Shown here piece after piece: positions 25,137 to 30,826 of a DNA stretch of 38,838 nucleotides. A model generated the notes under the pieces. It was given only the letters and a program-made list of their open reading frames with translations. It was not told where the DNA came from and did not search any database. Numbering within the stretch: position 1 is the first letter of the stretch; every line of letters begins with the position of its first letter. Source of the stretch: Oscillospiraceae bacterium Zagget6 (GTDB lineage Bacteria; Bacillota; Clostridia; Oscillospirales; Oscillospiraceae); assembly GCA_001941075.1 (NCBI GenBank), contig MSHH01000027.1:1-38838 (forward strand), in the 5' to 3' direction. The translations under genes were made by a program, and so were the position numbers.

Positions 25137-25165
25137 TTGACAAATCCCCGCTTTTGGGGTATACT
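25137..25165 (+). promoter_or_regulatory. Promoter of antisense RNA, toxin-antitoxin-like copy 1
   Basis: TTGACA (25137-25142), exactly 17 bp, TATACT (25160-25165). The spacer contains the inverted repeat CCCCGCTTTTGGGG, which is also present, with paired base changes, in copies 2 and 3. Confidence 0.8.
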
Positions 25166-25171
25166 GAATAT

Positions 25172-25266
25172 AGAAATAAGGGCGTTGCCCGGCAACGGCT
25201 GGCCCTTATATGTCGATTATTGAAGTAACCGCCAAGGTTTAGGGTCCAGGGCGGTTACTTCTTTTT
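25172..25266 (+). ncRNA. Putative antisense antitoxin RNA, copy 1
   Basis: A transcript from the promoter at 25137 would run about 95 nt to a 12-bp terminator stem (25222-25233 with 25250-25261) followed by five T. Its 5' part has a strong hairpin (CGTTGC-CCG-GCAACG) within an AAGGGC...GCCCTT stem. The terminator contains the complement of the last codons and stop of the small peptide gene on the - strand, so it can pair with the 3' end of that mRNA, as in txpA/RatA-type loci. RNA boundaries are predicted. Confidence 0.65.
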
Positions 25267-25347
25267 GTTATTGTAATAGATTGTCAGAAACAATCCACAC
25301 AAGCCGATGATTACCAAGCAGAATTCGTAAAATTCCGAAGTCGTCAT
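25255..25347 (-). CDS. Small hydrophobic holin-like toxin candidate, copy 1 (30 aa)
   Basis: The 30-residue peptide starts MTTSEFYEFCLVIIG and ends in KKK after one hydrophobic helix (about residues 8-25). It is a homologue of the two peptides at 29236 and 29638: the CLVIIG core, the short polar N-terminus and the KKK end are shared. This looks like the short holin-like type I toxins of Firmicutes (Hol_Tox-like), which depolarise the membrane when overproduced. AAGGGGG stands about 9 bases before the ATG and is flanked by C runs that can hide it. The last three codons lie in the terminator stem of the opposing RNA. Expression and toxicity are inference; conservation of sequence and layout in three copies is what I see. 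Confidence 0.75.
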   Translation of the reverse strand: MTTSEFYEFCLVIIGLCGLFLTIYYNNKKK

Positions 25348-25349
25348 AG

Positions 25350-25454
25350 GGCAGACCCCCTTTCTCTTAGAGCAGGGGGCAAAAGAAGCTGCCCCCTGGT
25401 CAGGGGCCAACCGCAACCGTATTTGGGCAACGCCCGGTCCTCCAACGGAGAACC
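25350..25454 (-). promoter_or_regulatory. GC-rich mRNA leader with alternative hairpins, copy 1
   Basis: Reading the - strand from about 25454: hairpin GGTTCTCC...GGAGGACC, hairpin GGGC-GTT-GCCC, then four alternating segments C/G/C/G (CCCCTG, AGGGGGCA, TGCCCCCT, AAGGGGG). The last is the ribosome-binding site. Segments 2-3 pair over 8 bp; segments 1-2 plus 3-4 pair alternatively. Confidence 0.55.
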
Positions 25455-25460
25455 ATATTT

Positions 25461-25489
25461 AGCATACCATCTTTTTTCGCTGAATGCAA
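25461..25489 (-). promoter_or_regulatory. Promoter of toxin-like mRNA, copy 1
   Basis: On the - strand: TTGCAT (25489-25484), 17 bp, TATGCT (25466-25461). Copies 2 and 3 have the same arrangement with TTGCGC and TATTCT. Confidence 0.6.
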
Positions 25490-25540
25490 CAAAAATCAAC
25501 CGCCGTCAGGAAAGTTCCTGCAACGCGAGGGCAAGGCATA

Positions 25541-25575
25541 ATTGCACATTGCTCATTGCTAATTGCTAATTGTTA
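25541..25575. repeat. Heptanucleotide array (ATTGCNN type) at the end of the DUF1836 gene
   Basis: Five 7-bp units in a row: ATTGCAC, ATTGCTC, ATTGCTA, ATTGCTA, ATTGTTA. The last unit carries the complement of the DUF1836 stop codon TAA. It is the same type as the tail of the element at 14727-14744. Confidence 0.75.
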
Positions 25576-26091
25576 CTCCCCTCCGTCCGACAGCTCCGCC
25601 AAAATCATCTCGAAATACAGCTTGTGGACGAAGGAGCAGATGGCGTGATTCAGCAGCGCCTCCTGAGAGACACTCCCCATCTCCATCGGCTGCCGCAGGT
25701 CGGTGCTGCCGCTCACGGCGCGAACCGCCTGCTCCACCTGCTGGCAGAAAGCGTCGTACCCGGCCTCGATGCTCCCATCCCGGCTCTGCACCGCCAACAG
25801 CTGCCGCACCTCCGCGATAGAGAGGACCTTTTTCAGCAGGCAGGTCAAAATTAGCTGGGCCAGCTGCTCCCGGCGGTAGCGCTTCTTCACCGGCGGGGCG
25901 ATGACCTTGAGCTTGACATAGTTGTTGACCATCGTGTCGGTCACAGCCGTCTCCCCCAGGAAAAACGGGGCCAGATAGCCGTTGGTCAGCTCCACCAACT
26001 GGTCTTTGTACAGCTCCAGCGTGGGCAGCTGGCTGTATCGTGGGAGTTTGGCCTCCTGCAAGCCCTGCGCAAACGCCTGATTGGGTTCCAT
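25573..26091 (-). CDS. DUF1836 domain-containing protein
   Basis: The 172-residue soluble protein starts MEPNQAFAQGLQEAKLPRYSQLPTLELYKDQLVELTNGYL and has the MerR-like helical region AVTDTMVNNYVKLKVIAPPVKKRYRREQLAQLILTCLLKKVLSI, the DUF1836 signature. The family is common in Clostridia and Bacilli, may be DNA-binding, and has no assigned role. It is monocistronic, with a strong promoter 55-80 bases upstream and SD AAGGAGGG. Confidence 0.88.
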   Translation of the reverse strand: MEPNQAFAQGLQEAKLPRYSQLPTLELYKDQLVELTNGYLAPFFLGETAVTDTMVNNYVKLKVIAPPVKKRYRREQLAQLILTCLLKKVLSIAEVRQLLAVQSRDGSIEAGYDAFCQQVEQAVRAVSGSTDLRQPMEMGSVSQEALLNHAICSFVHKLYFEMILAELSDGGE

Positions 26092-26144
26092 TCTGTCGGC
26101 CCTCCTTATAGAGTCAAAAACATGTGATTCCTGTGTTCCTCTCC

Positions 26145-26172
26145 ATTATACTGCAAAACTGTCGGTTGTCAA
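26145..26172 (-). promoter_or_regulatory. Sigma-A promoter of the DUF1836 gene
   Basis: On the - strand: TTGACA (26172-26167), 16 bp, TATAAT (26150-26145). Confidence 0.75.
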
Positions 26173-26308
26173 TAGTACGCCGCTTTCTGTCACTTCATTC
26201 CTTCCACCCTGTTACCTGATATGAAACACCACGTCTTGGGATAGATTCCCTTTTTCACGGTTTATTCACAGAACATTTGCATTTTTCTCTTTCTCTTTTC
26301 CTTATTTC

Positions 26309-26317
26309 TGTTATACT
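26309..26317 (+). promoter_or_regulatory. Extended -10 promoter of the VanZ-like gene
   Basis: TGTTATACT at 26309-26317 is an extended -10 in a pyrimidine-rich stretch with no good -35. It lies 57 bases before the ATG. Confidence 0.5.
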
Positions 26318-26373
26318 AAAAAGATACTGTAAGCTGTGTATTCGGCGCTTTTGTCTGTGTTCAGGAGGATCTC

Positions 26374-27771
26374 ATGGAGCTTCTCTTATCCCTGAAAACT
26401 GTATTTCCGCTGCTCATTGCCCTGCTGGTGAACCTGGCGATTTCCCTGGCGATTTACCGTCAGTGGCACAGACTGCACCAGCCGCTGCAAACCTACCAGG
26501 GCGTTCTGCTGGCGATCCTCTCCTGCTGGGCGGCGGCGGCAGTGGTGCTGGTGCTGCTGTTTCCCGGCAACACCTCCAGCCAGGCCAATTTGTATCTGCT
26601 GAGTACCTTCCGCTCCGCCTGGAACCAGTGGTCGTTGACGGAGCTGTTGCAAATTTTGCTGCAATTCGCCCTCTTTTTGCCTCTGGGCCTGCTGGCCGCC
26701 CTGTTGGGGGAACCGTTCTGCCGCCTGCGCTGGCTGCTGCCGGTCTCCGTCTCCTGCACGGCGACGCTGAGCTGCGCCAAATTCGCTTTGGAGAGGGGCA
26801 GCTTCACTCTGGACGACCTGCTGCTGAACACCCTGGGCGCTCTGACGGGCTTCTTCCTGGGCAGACTGATTTGGACTGTCTGGCACAAAGAGCGGCTGGG
26901 ACCGCCGCTGGTCAAGGCGCTGGTACTGCCGGTGTGCTGTCTGGTGGCGCTGGGCGGTGTCTTTTCCGTGTACTACGGGAGTGAGTTCGGCAATCTGGCC
27001 CTCTCCCCCTCCCATCGACAGTCCATGGGAGGCGTGACCGTGACGGCGGAGGCCACTCTCTCCAAAGCGGAGGGCACCGCCTCCGTCTACCGGAACGCCA
27101 TTGCCAGCACCGCCCGTCCCGGCGACGCCATCGCCTCTCTGCTGTCCACCGAGATGAACCTGAACCTGTCCTCTACGGTCCTCCAGACCGACCAACAGCG
27201 GCAGTTCACGCTGACCGACCAAGAGGAGCGGGAATATGCCTTTTCCATCTCCCTGCGGGACGGTAGCTGGCAGTTTTCTTCCCAGGGGGACGAGGGCGTC
27301 TCCGTCTCCGGTTCGCTGGACAGCGTCCGCTGGCGGTGGGAGAGCTGGCTGACGGAAAACCAACTGCTGGACCGGGCCGCCGTCTACAGCCTGGACGACA
27401 GCGGCAGCCTTCGCTGGGACATGAGCGCCCCGGAGGACCTGGCCTCCTACCAAAACGACTTTACCGCCGGCTCGCTGGTCATCACCCTGACCCGGGGGGG
27501 GGACGTCCCTGCCCGCATCACCAGCACCATGGCCACCTATCAATATGTCAGGGAAGCGGAGGTCCTCTCCCCTGCCGAAGCCTGCCAACTCATCGAGCAG
27601 GGGCGTTTTTCCTGGGGGCAGGCCCTCCAGCGGGGGGACCAGTTGACCGTCACCGGCTGTCAGCTGACTTACGCCACTGACTCCAAGGGGTATTACCAAC
27701 CGGTCTACACCTTTTCCTGCACCGTCAACAGGGAGGACGCCGAAGCCATCTCCGTCCCCGCGTTAAAATAA
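26374..27771 (+). CDS. VanZ-like membrane protein with large extracytoplasmic C-terminal domain
   Basis: The 465-residue protein has five to six membrane segments in its first 205 residues (about 5-27, 43-66, 88-112, 117-136, 145-168, 180-203). These include the VanZ-like pattern ALFLPLGLLAALLG and the TLDDLLLNTLGALTGFFLGRLI stretch. VanZ proteins lower teicoplanin sensitivity in some species; most chromosomal homologues are uncharacterised. Residues 205-465 carry no membrane segment, are Ser/Thr-rich and probably lie outside the cell; I do not recognise the domain. AGGAGG precedes ATG 26374. A strong terminator follows, so the gene is not co-transcribed with spo0A. Confidence 0.75.
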   Translation: MELLLSLKTVFPLLIALLVNLAISLAIYRQWHRLHQPLQTYQGVLLAILSCWAAAAVVLVLLFPGNTSSQANLYLLSTFRSAWNQWSLTELLQILLQFALFLPLGLLAALLGEPFCRLRWLLPVSVSCTATLSCAKFALERGSFTLDDLLLNTLGALTGFFLGRLIWTVWHKERLGPPLVKALVLPVCCLVALGGVFSVYYGSEFGNLALSPSHRQSMGGVTVTAEATLSKAEGTASVYRNAIASTARPGDAIASLLSTEMNLNLSSTVLQTDQQRQFTLTDQEEREYAFSISLRDGSWQFSSQGDEGVSVSGSLDSVRWRWESWLTENQLLDRAAVYSLDDSGSLRWDMSAPEDLASYQNDFTAGSLVITLTRGGDVPARITSTMATYQYVREAEVLSPAEACQLIEQGRFSWGQALQRGDQLTVTGCQLTYATDSKGYYQPVYTFSCTVNREDAEAISVPALK

Positions 27772-27788
27772 GTGATAGTTTACCTTCT

Positions 27789-27836
27789 GCCGTCTGACCT
27801 GTTTGCTTTTTCAAGCGGGCCAGGCGGCGTTTTTTT
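27789..27836 (+). terminator. Rho-independent terminator of the VanZ-like gene
   Basis: A long stem GCCGTCTGACCTG / GGGCCAGGCGGC (with G-U pairs) is closed by a TTTTTC loop and followed by seven T (27830-27836). Confidence 0.85.
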
Positions 27837-28308
27837 CTGCCCTGACGAAAGAGAAACCGGATATACTTTTCGGCGGTCCCCGCGCTAGCTGTCACCCATC
27901 AAAAATTTATGCGCTTTTAAAGCGTTATTTAAAGTCACAAGTGATTTGCCATTTAAAACTGTGGAAATCTTTTTATTTGTTCCGCTACTCCATCCTATTT
28001 TTGTATAATTTTTCAAATTTCCAAATTTAAACGAATTCTTATCTTTTGACCTCTAACTTTTTATATTGATTTTTTCAAGTATGTATGAATCAAAAAAATA
28101 TTTTGTCTTATTTTGACGATTTTAGTCAAAGGCAGAGGAAAATTGTTACGATATGCGGAAATTTCGTTGTTTATGTCGCACAAAAACGACGGATATTGGT
28201 TGTCTTATTTCGTCATTTATGTTACATTATTGGAGAAGAACCCCTCCCGCCCCACATTGTCAGGGCGCAGGAGGACCAATCTATCATATCCAATCAAAAG
28301 GAGACGGG
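27837..28308. other. AT-rich region upstream of spo0A
   Basis: About 470 bases with strikingly low GC compared with the rest of the window, especially 27900-28220. No convincing gene. A weak sigma-H-like pair (AGGAAAA at 28136-28142, 14 bp, GGAAAT at 28157-28162) is present. Words resembling half of a Spo0A box (TGTCG at 28174, TTTGACG at about 28113) are imperfect. It probably holds the spo0A promoters; none is certain. Confidence 0.5.
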
Positions 28309-29061
28309 ATGATGAACACAACAAGAGTGATGATCGCGGACGCAGACGAAGAGTTTCGCACCCTGCTGGGCGAGATGATCGACAGAGAGGACGACATGGA
28401 GGTGGTTTTCTCCACCGAGGACGGTGAAAAAGCCATCAGCTGTCTGCAAAGCACCCCTGACATAGACGTGCTGGTGATGGACACGGTGTTGAAAAACATG
28501 GACGGGCTGGAGCTGCTGGGTGAGATGAGCCGGATGCAGAGACCGCGGCCCCTGACGCTGGTGCTGTCCAACTTCCTGCGGGGGAACCTGGTCAACCAGG
28601 CGGCGGAGCTGGGCGCAGACTTCTTCCTGCTCAAGCCCTGCCGCACCTCCTCCGTGGTGGAGCGTCTGCGGCAGCTGCGGGGCGTGAAGCCCAGCCGCCC
28701 CCAGAGCGAGAGCCTGGAGACGCTGGTCACCTCCATCATCCACGAGATCGGCGTCCCCGCCCACATCAAGGGCTATCAGTACCTGCGGGAGGCCATTCTC
28801 ATCACCATCGACAACATGGATGTCATCAACGCCGTCACCAAGGTGCTGTACCCGGAGGTGGCCAAGCGCTACGGCACCACCGCCAGCCGGGTGGAGCGGG
28901 CCATTCGCCACGCCATCGAGGTGGCCTGGGACCGGGGCGACATCGAGACTCTGCAAAAGTACTTCGGCTACACTGTGTCCAACGCCAAGGGCAAACCCAC
29001 CAACAGCGAGTTTATCGCCATGATCGCCGACCGGCTCCAGCTCCAGCAGAAGGCCCGCTGA
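28309..29061 (+). CDS. spo0A: Sporulation master regulator Spo0A
   Basis: The 250-residue response regulator controls entry into sporulation. The receiver domain (1-125) has the phosphoacceptor D57 in [18 protein letters not shown]86 and K108 (LLKPC). The C-terminal effector domain is unmistakable: [47 protein letters not shown], and [25 protein letters not shown]. In the acidic pocket the order is D10-A11-D12 instead of the usual DD pair, and the conserved Pro after the acceptor Asp is absent. ATG 28309 and ATG 28312 both follow AAAAGGAG; I count residues from 28312. No spoIVB adjoins it, unlike in many Clostridia. Confidence 0.95.
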   Translation: MMNTTRVMIADADEEFRTLLGEMIDREDDMEVVFSTEDGEKAISCLQSTPDIDVLVMDTVLKNMDGLELLGEMSRMQRPRPLTLVLSNFLRGNLVNQAAELGADFFLLKPCRTSSVVERLRQLRGVKPSRPQSESLETLVTSIIHEIGVPAHIKGYQYLREAILITIDNMDVINAVTKVLYPEVAKRYGTTASRVERAIRHAIEVAWDRGDIETLQKYFGYTVSNAKGKPTNSEFIAMIADRLQLQQKAR

Positions 29062-29068
29062 CGGTTAC

Positions 29069-29108
29069 AAAAAGGGAGCGCTGCGGGCCTCTCACTCGCA
29101 GCGCTCCC
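29069..29108 (-). terminator. Terminator on the - strand between the toxin-like loci and spo0A
   Basis: The 12-bp perfect stem GGGAGCGCTGCG / CGCAGCGCTCCC is followed by five T only on the - strand (29073-29069). It would stop the mRNA of copy 2 before it runs antisense into spo0A. On the + strand it has no T run but may fold at the spo0A mRNA end. Confidence 0.75.
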
Positions 29109-29121
29109 AGCGAAAAAGAAA

Positions 29122-29150
29122 TTGACAAATCCCGCCTTTGCGGGTATACT
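29122..29150 (+). promoter_or_regulatory. Promoter of antisense RNA, copy 2
   Basis: TTGACA (29122-29127), 17 bp, TATACT (29145-29150); the spacer holds the inverted repeat CCCGC-CTTT-GCGGG. Confidence 0.85.
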
Positions 29151-29156
29151 AAAAGC

Positions 29157-29247
29157 AGAATAAGGGCGCTGTCCGGCAACGGTTGGCCCTTAGGTTTCGA
29201 TTACAGAAGTAACCGCGTGCTTGGGGGCAAGGCGGTTACTTCTTTTT
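29157..29247 (+). ncRNA. Putative antisense antitoxin RNA, copy 2
   Basis: Predicted transcript of about 90 nt ending at an 11-bp terminator (29206-29216 with 29232-29242) plus five T. The 5' part folds as TAAGGGC...GCCCTTA around a loop containing GTCCGG. It overlaps the end of the peptide gene on the other strand and would be wholly antisense to that mRNA if the mRNA ends at 29069. Ends are inferred. Confidence 0.65.
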
Positions 29248-29322
29248 ATTCAGCAACTGTATGAACAGGTTGCAAATGCCGATGATAACGAGGCAAAGTG
29301 TGTAAACTTCCATCGTACTCAT
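29236..29322 (-). CDS. Small hydrophobic holin-like toxin candidate, copy 2 (28 aa)
   Basis: The 28-residue peptide begins MSTMEVYTLCLVIIG and ends LLNKKK, with one membrane helix at about residues 7-24. It is identical to copy 3 and clearly related to copy 1. GGGGGTG lies 9 bases upstream of the ATG and can be masked by a C run in the leader. The stop codon is in the terminator stem of the facing RNA. Too short for standard gene calling. The function as a membrane-acting type I toxin is inferred from size, composition and the antisense RNA layout. Confidence 0.78.
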   Translation of the reverse strand: MSTMEVYTLCLVIIGICNLFIQLLNKKK

Positions 29323-29324
29323 TG

Positions 29325-29432
29325 GGCAGTCACCCCCTTTCCGTTGAGAACGGGGGCATTAAGAAGCTGCCCCCGCAAAGGGGGGCCAACCGCGCACCGC
29401 ATTGGACAGCGTCCGGTTCTCCAAAGAGAACC
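29325..29432 (-). promoter_or_regulatory. GC-rich mRNA leader with alternative hairpins, copy 2
   Basis: Starts with hairpin GGTTCTC-TTTG-GAGAACC, then GGAC-GCT-GTCC. Then come four segments: C run at 29386-29380, CGGGGGCA at 29375-29368, TGCCCCCG at 29358-29351 and the G-run ribosome-binding site at 29337-29332. Segments 2-3 make an 8-bp stem; 3-4 would hide the ribosome-binding site. Confidence 0.55.
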
Positions 29433-29438
29433 ACAGAC

Positions 29439-29467
29439 AGAATACCATAGTATTTGACAAAGCGCAA
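29439..29467 (-). promoter_or_regulatory. Promoter of toxin-like mRNA, copy 2
   Basis: On the - strand: TTGCGC (29467-29462), 17 bp, TATTCT (29444-29439). Confidence 0.55.
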
Positions 29468-29520
29468 CCTAAAAACCGACAAAAAACCGCTCCGGCGCAA
29501 GCGCCGAGGCGAAAAAGAAA

Positions 29521-29549
29521 TTGACAAATCCCGCCTTTGCGGGTATACT
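29521..29549 (+). promoter_or_regulatory. Promoter of antisense RNA, copy 3
   Basis: TTGACA (29521-29526), 17 bp with the CCCGC/GCGGG inverted repeat, TATACT (29544-29549). Identical to copy 2. Confidence 0.85.
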
Positions 29550-29555
29550 AAAAGC

Positions 29556-29649
29556 AGAATAAGGGCGCTGTCCGGCAACGGTTAGCCCCCAAGATTACGT
29601 TACAAGAAGTAACCGCACTTATTGGGAGTAGGGGCGGTTACTTCTTTTT
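29556..29649 (+). ncRNA. Putative antisense antitoxin RNA, copy 3
   Basis: Predicted transcript of about 94 nt with the same start as copy 2 but a changed central part (about 29585-29633), ending at the stem 29606-29616 / 29634-29644 and five T. The changed part would alter pairing with the non-cognate mRNA. Ends are inferred. Confidence 0.65.
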
Positions 29650-29724
29650 ATTCAGCAACTGTATGAACAGGTTGCAAATGCCGATGATAACGAGGCAAAG
29701 TGTGTAAACTTCCATCGTACTCAT
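29638..29724 (-). CDS. Small hydrophobic holin-like toxin candidate, copy 3 (28 aa)
   Basis: The coding sequence is identical to copy 2 at nucleotide level, and the leader differs by only a few bases. The same G-run ribosome-binding site, C/G alternating leader and overlap with the terminator of the facing RNA are present. In this copy the - strand mRNA would end at a weaker stem at 29484-29512 followed by six T, the half-terminator left by the duplication. The role is inferred as for copy 2. Confidence 0.78.
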   Translation of the reverse strand: MSTMEVYTLCLVIIGICNLFIQLLNKKK

Positions 29725-29839
29725 TGGGCAGTCACCCCCTTTCCGTTGAGAACGGGGGCATTAAGAAGCTGCCCCCGCAGAGGGGGCCAACCGCGCACCG
29801 CATTGGACAGCGCCCGGTTCTCCGAAGAGAACCACAGAC

Positions 29840-29868
29840 AGAATACCATAGTATTTGACAAAGCGCAA
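29840..29868 (-). promoter_or_regulatory. Promoter of toxin-like mRNA, copy 3
   Basis: On the - strand: TTGCGC (29868-29863), 17 bp, TATTCT (29845-29840). The mRNA leader with the alternating C/G segments follows at about 29727-29833. Confidence 0.55.
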
Positions 29869-29881
29869 CCTAAAAACCGAC

Positions 29882-29918
29882 AAAAAACCGCTCCGGCGCA
29901 AGCGTCGAGGCGGTTTTT
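29882..29918 (-). terminator. Terminator of the yfmF-yfmH-lgt operon
   Basis: The stem AAAACCGC / GCGGTTTT, with further pairs inside, is followed by T's on the - strand. It begins 20 bases past the lgt stop. Confidence 0.8.
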
Positions 29919-29937
29919 ACGTTGTATGGGACAAAAC

Positions 29938-30786
29938 TCACTCTGTCGCCGCTGCGTCGTCCTGTTTCGCCGTCCGCCGGGGACGGATGAGCAGCTGATA
30001 GACCAGCACCCCGCCGGCCCCCACGACGCACAGAAACGCCACCAGCTGAGAGACCCGGATACCGGTGTTGAACAGGTACAGGCTGTCCGTCCGCAGACCC
30101 TCGATCCACACCCGGCCCAAGCCATACCAGAACAGGTAGAAGGCAAAGAGCATCCCGTCGAACTTCCGGTGTCTGCGGATAACGAAATAGAGCAGCGCCA
30201 GCCCCACCGCGTTCCACAGGGACTCATAGAGGAAGGTGGGGTGGACCTCAATGTACTCCCCGGTGTTCAGGGTCAGGCCCATCCGCCAGGGGGCGGAGCA
30301 GGCGGAGCCGTAGGCTTCCTGGTTGACGAAGTTCCCCCAGCGGCCCAGGGACTGACCGATGAGCAGGCCGTAGGAGCAGGCGTCCGCCATGGAGGGAAAG
30401 CTGCATTTGCGCACCAGGCAGAAGATCAGGCAGGTCAGCACCGCGCCGATGATGCCGCCGTAGATGGCAATGCCGCCGTCCCAGATGGCGATGGCCTCCT
30501 TCCAGTTAAACCCGCCATCCGCCGTGGTGTACAGGTCCAGGTAAAAGACCACGTAGTAAATGCGGGCGCAGATAATGCCGATGGGCGCGGCGATGATGAG
30601 CATATCCAGCAGATCATCCTGATCGACCCCCAGCCGGGGGGCCTGCCGGTAGCTGAACGCCACCCCCAGCAGAAAGCCCACGGCGATGATAACGCCGTAC
30701 CAATAGATGTCCTTCCCGGCAAAGGAAAAGGCCACCCGTTGGATGTGAAAGGTCAGGCCCAAGCCGGGGAAGGTGATTGGATTCAT
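29938..30786 (-). CDS. lgt: Prolipoprotein diacylglyceryl transferase
   Basis: Lgt moves diacylglycerol from phosphatidylglycerol to the lipobox cysteine of prolipoproteins in the membrane. The 282-residue protein has about seven membrane segments and the Lgt signature GRWGNFVNQEAYG (148-160), plus the early IYWYGVIIAVGFLLG and the later HPTFLYESLWN motif. The C-terminal tail is Arg/Lys-rich and cytoplasmic. AAAGGAAG precedes ATG 30786. It starts 41 bases after yfmH and is the last gene of that operon. Confidence 0.95.
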   Translation of the reverse strand: MNPITFPGLGLTFHIQRVAFSFAGKDIYWYGVIIAVGFLLGVAFSYRQAPRLGVDQDDLLDMLIIAAPIGIICARIYYVVFYLDLYTTADGGFNWKEAIAIWDGGIAIYGGIIGAVLTCLIFCLVRKCSFPSMADACSYGLLIGQSLGRWGNFVNQEAYGSACSAPWRMGLTLNTGEYIEVHPTFLYESLWNAVGLALLYFVIRRHRKFDGMLFAFYLFWYGLGRVWIEGLRTDSLYLFNTGIRVSQLVAFLCVVGAGGVLVYQLLIRPRRTAKQDDAAATE

Positions 30787-30826
30787 GGGAAAGACTTCCT
30801 TTCTTGCGAAATAGACAGTTGCAGGG

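Larger units (their letters stand above)
29110..29909. repeat. Tandem duplication of a roughly 400-bp toxin-antitoxin-like unit
   Basis: Unit A 29110-29508 and unit B 29509-29909 align along their whole length. They are almost identical outside about 29186-29233 / 29585-29635, where the antisense RNA and terminator loop differ strongly. The junction shares GCG and cuts the lgt-type terminator. Confidence 0.9.

Noticed and set aside
25172-25266. Riboswitch or T-box leader
   Set aside because: The RNA ends at a terminator without a downstream gene in its sense and matches no riboswitch core I know. Three copies each face a small peptide gene, so antisense control fits better.
28105-28185. Spo0A boxes upstream of spo0A
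   Set aside because: TTTGACG and TGTCGCA match the TGTCGAA consensus only partly. In AT-rich DNA such matches are expected by chance.
28153-28308. N-terminal extension of spo0A to an upstream ATG
   Set aside because: The extension lies in the AT-rich region, has no ribosome-binding site, and Spo0A proteins start at the receiver domain. AAAAGGAG is right before 28309/28312.
28085-28312. 75-codon open frame in the AT-rich region
   Set aside because: No ribosome-binding site, odd composition, and it overlaps the spo0A start. More likely chance.
29221-29457. 78-codon open frame on the + strand over the toxin-like locus, and its counterparts
   Set aside because: It runs against the peptide gene through both hairpins, has no ribosome-binding site and is not kept in copy 1.
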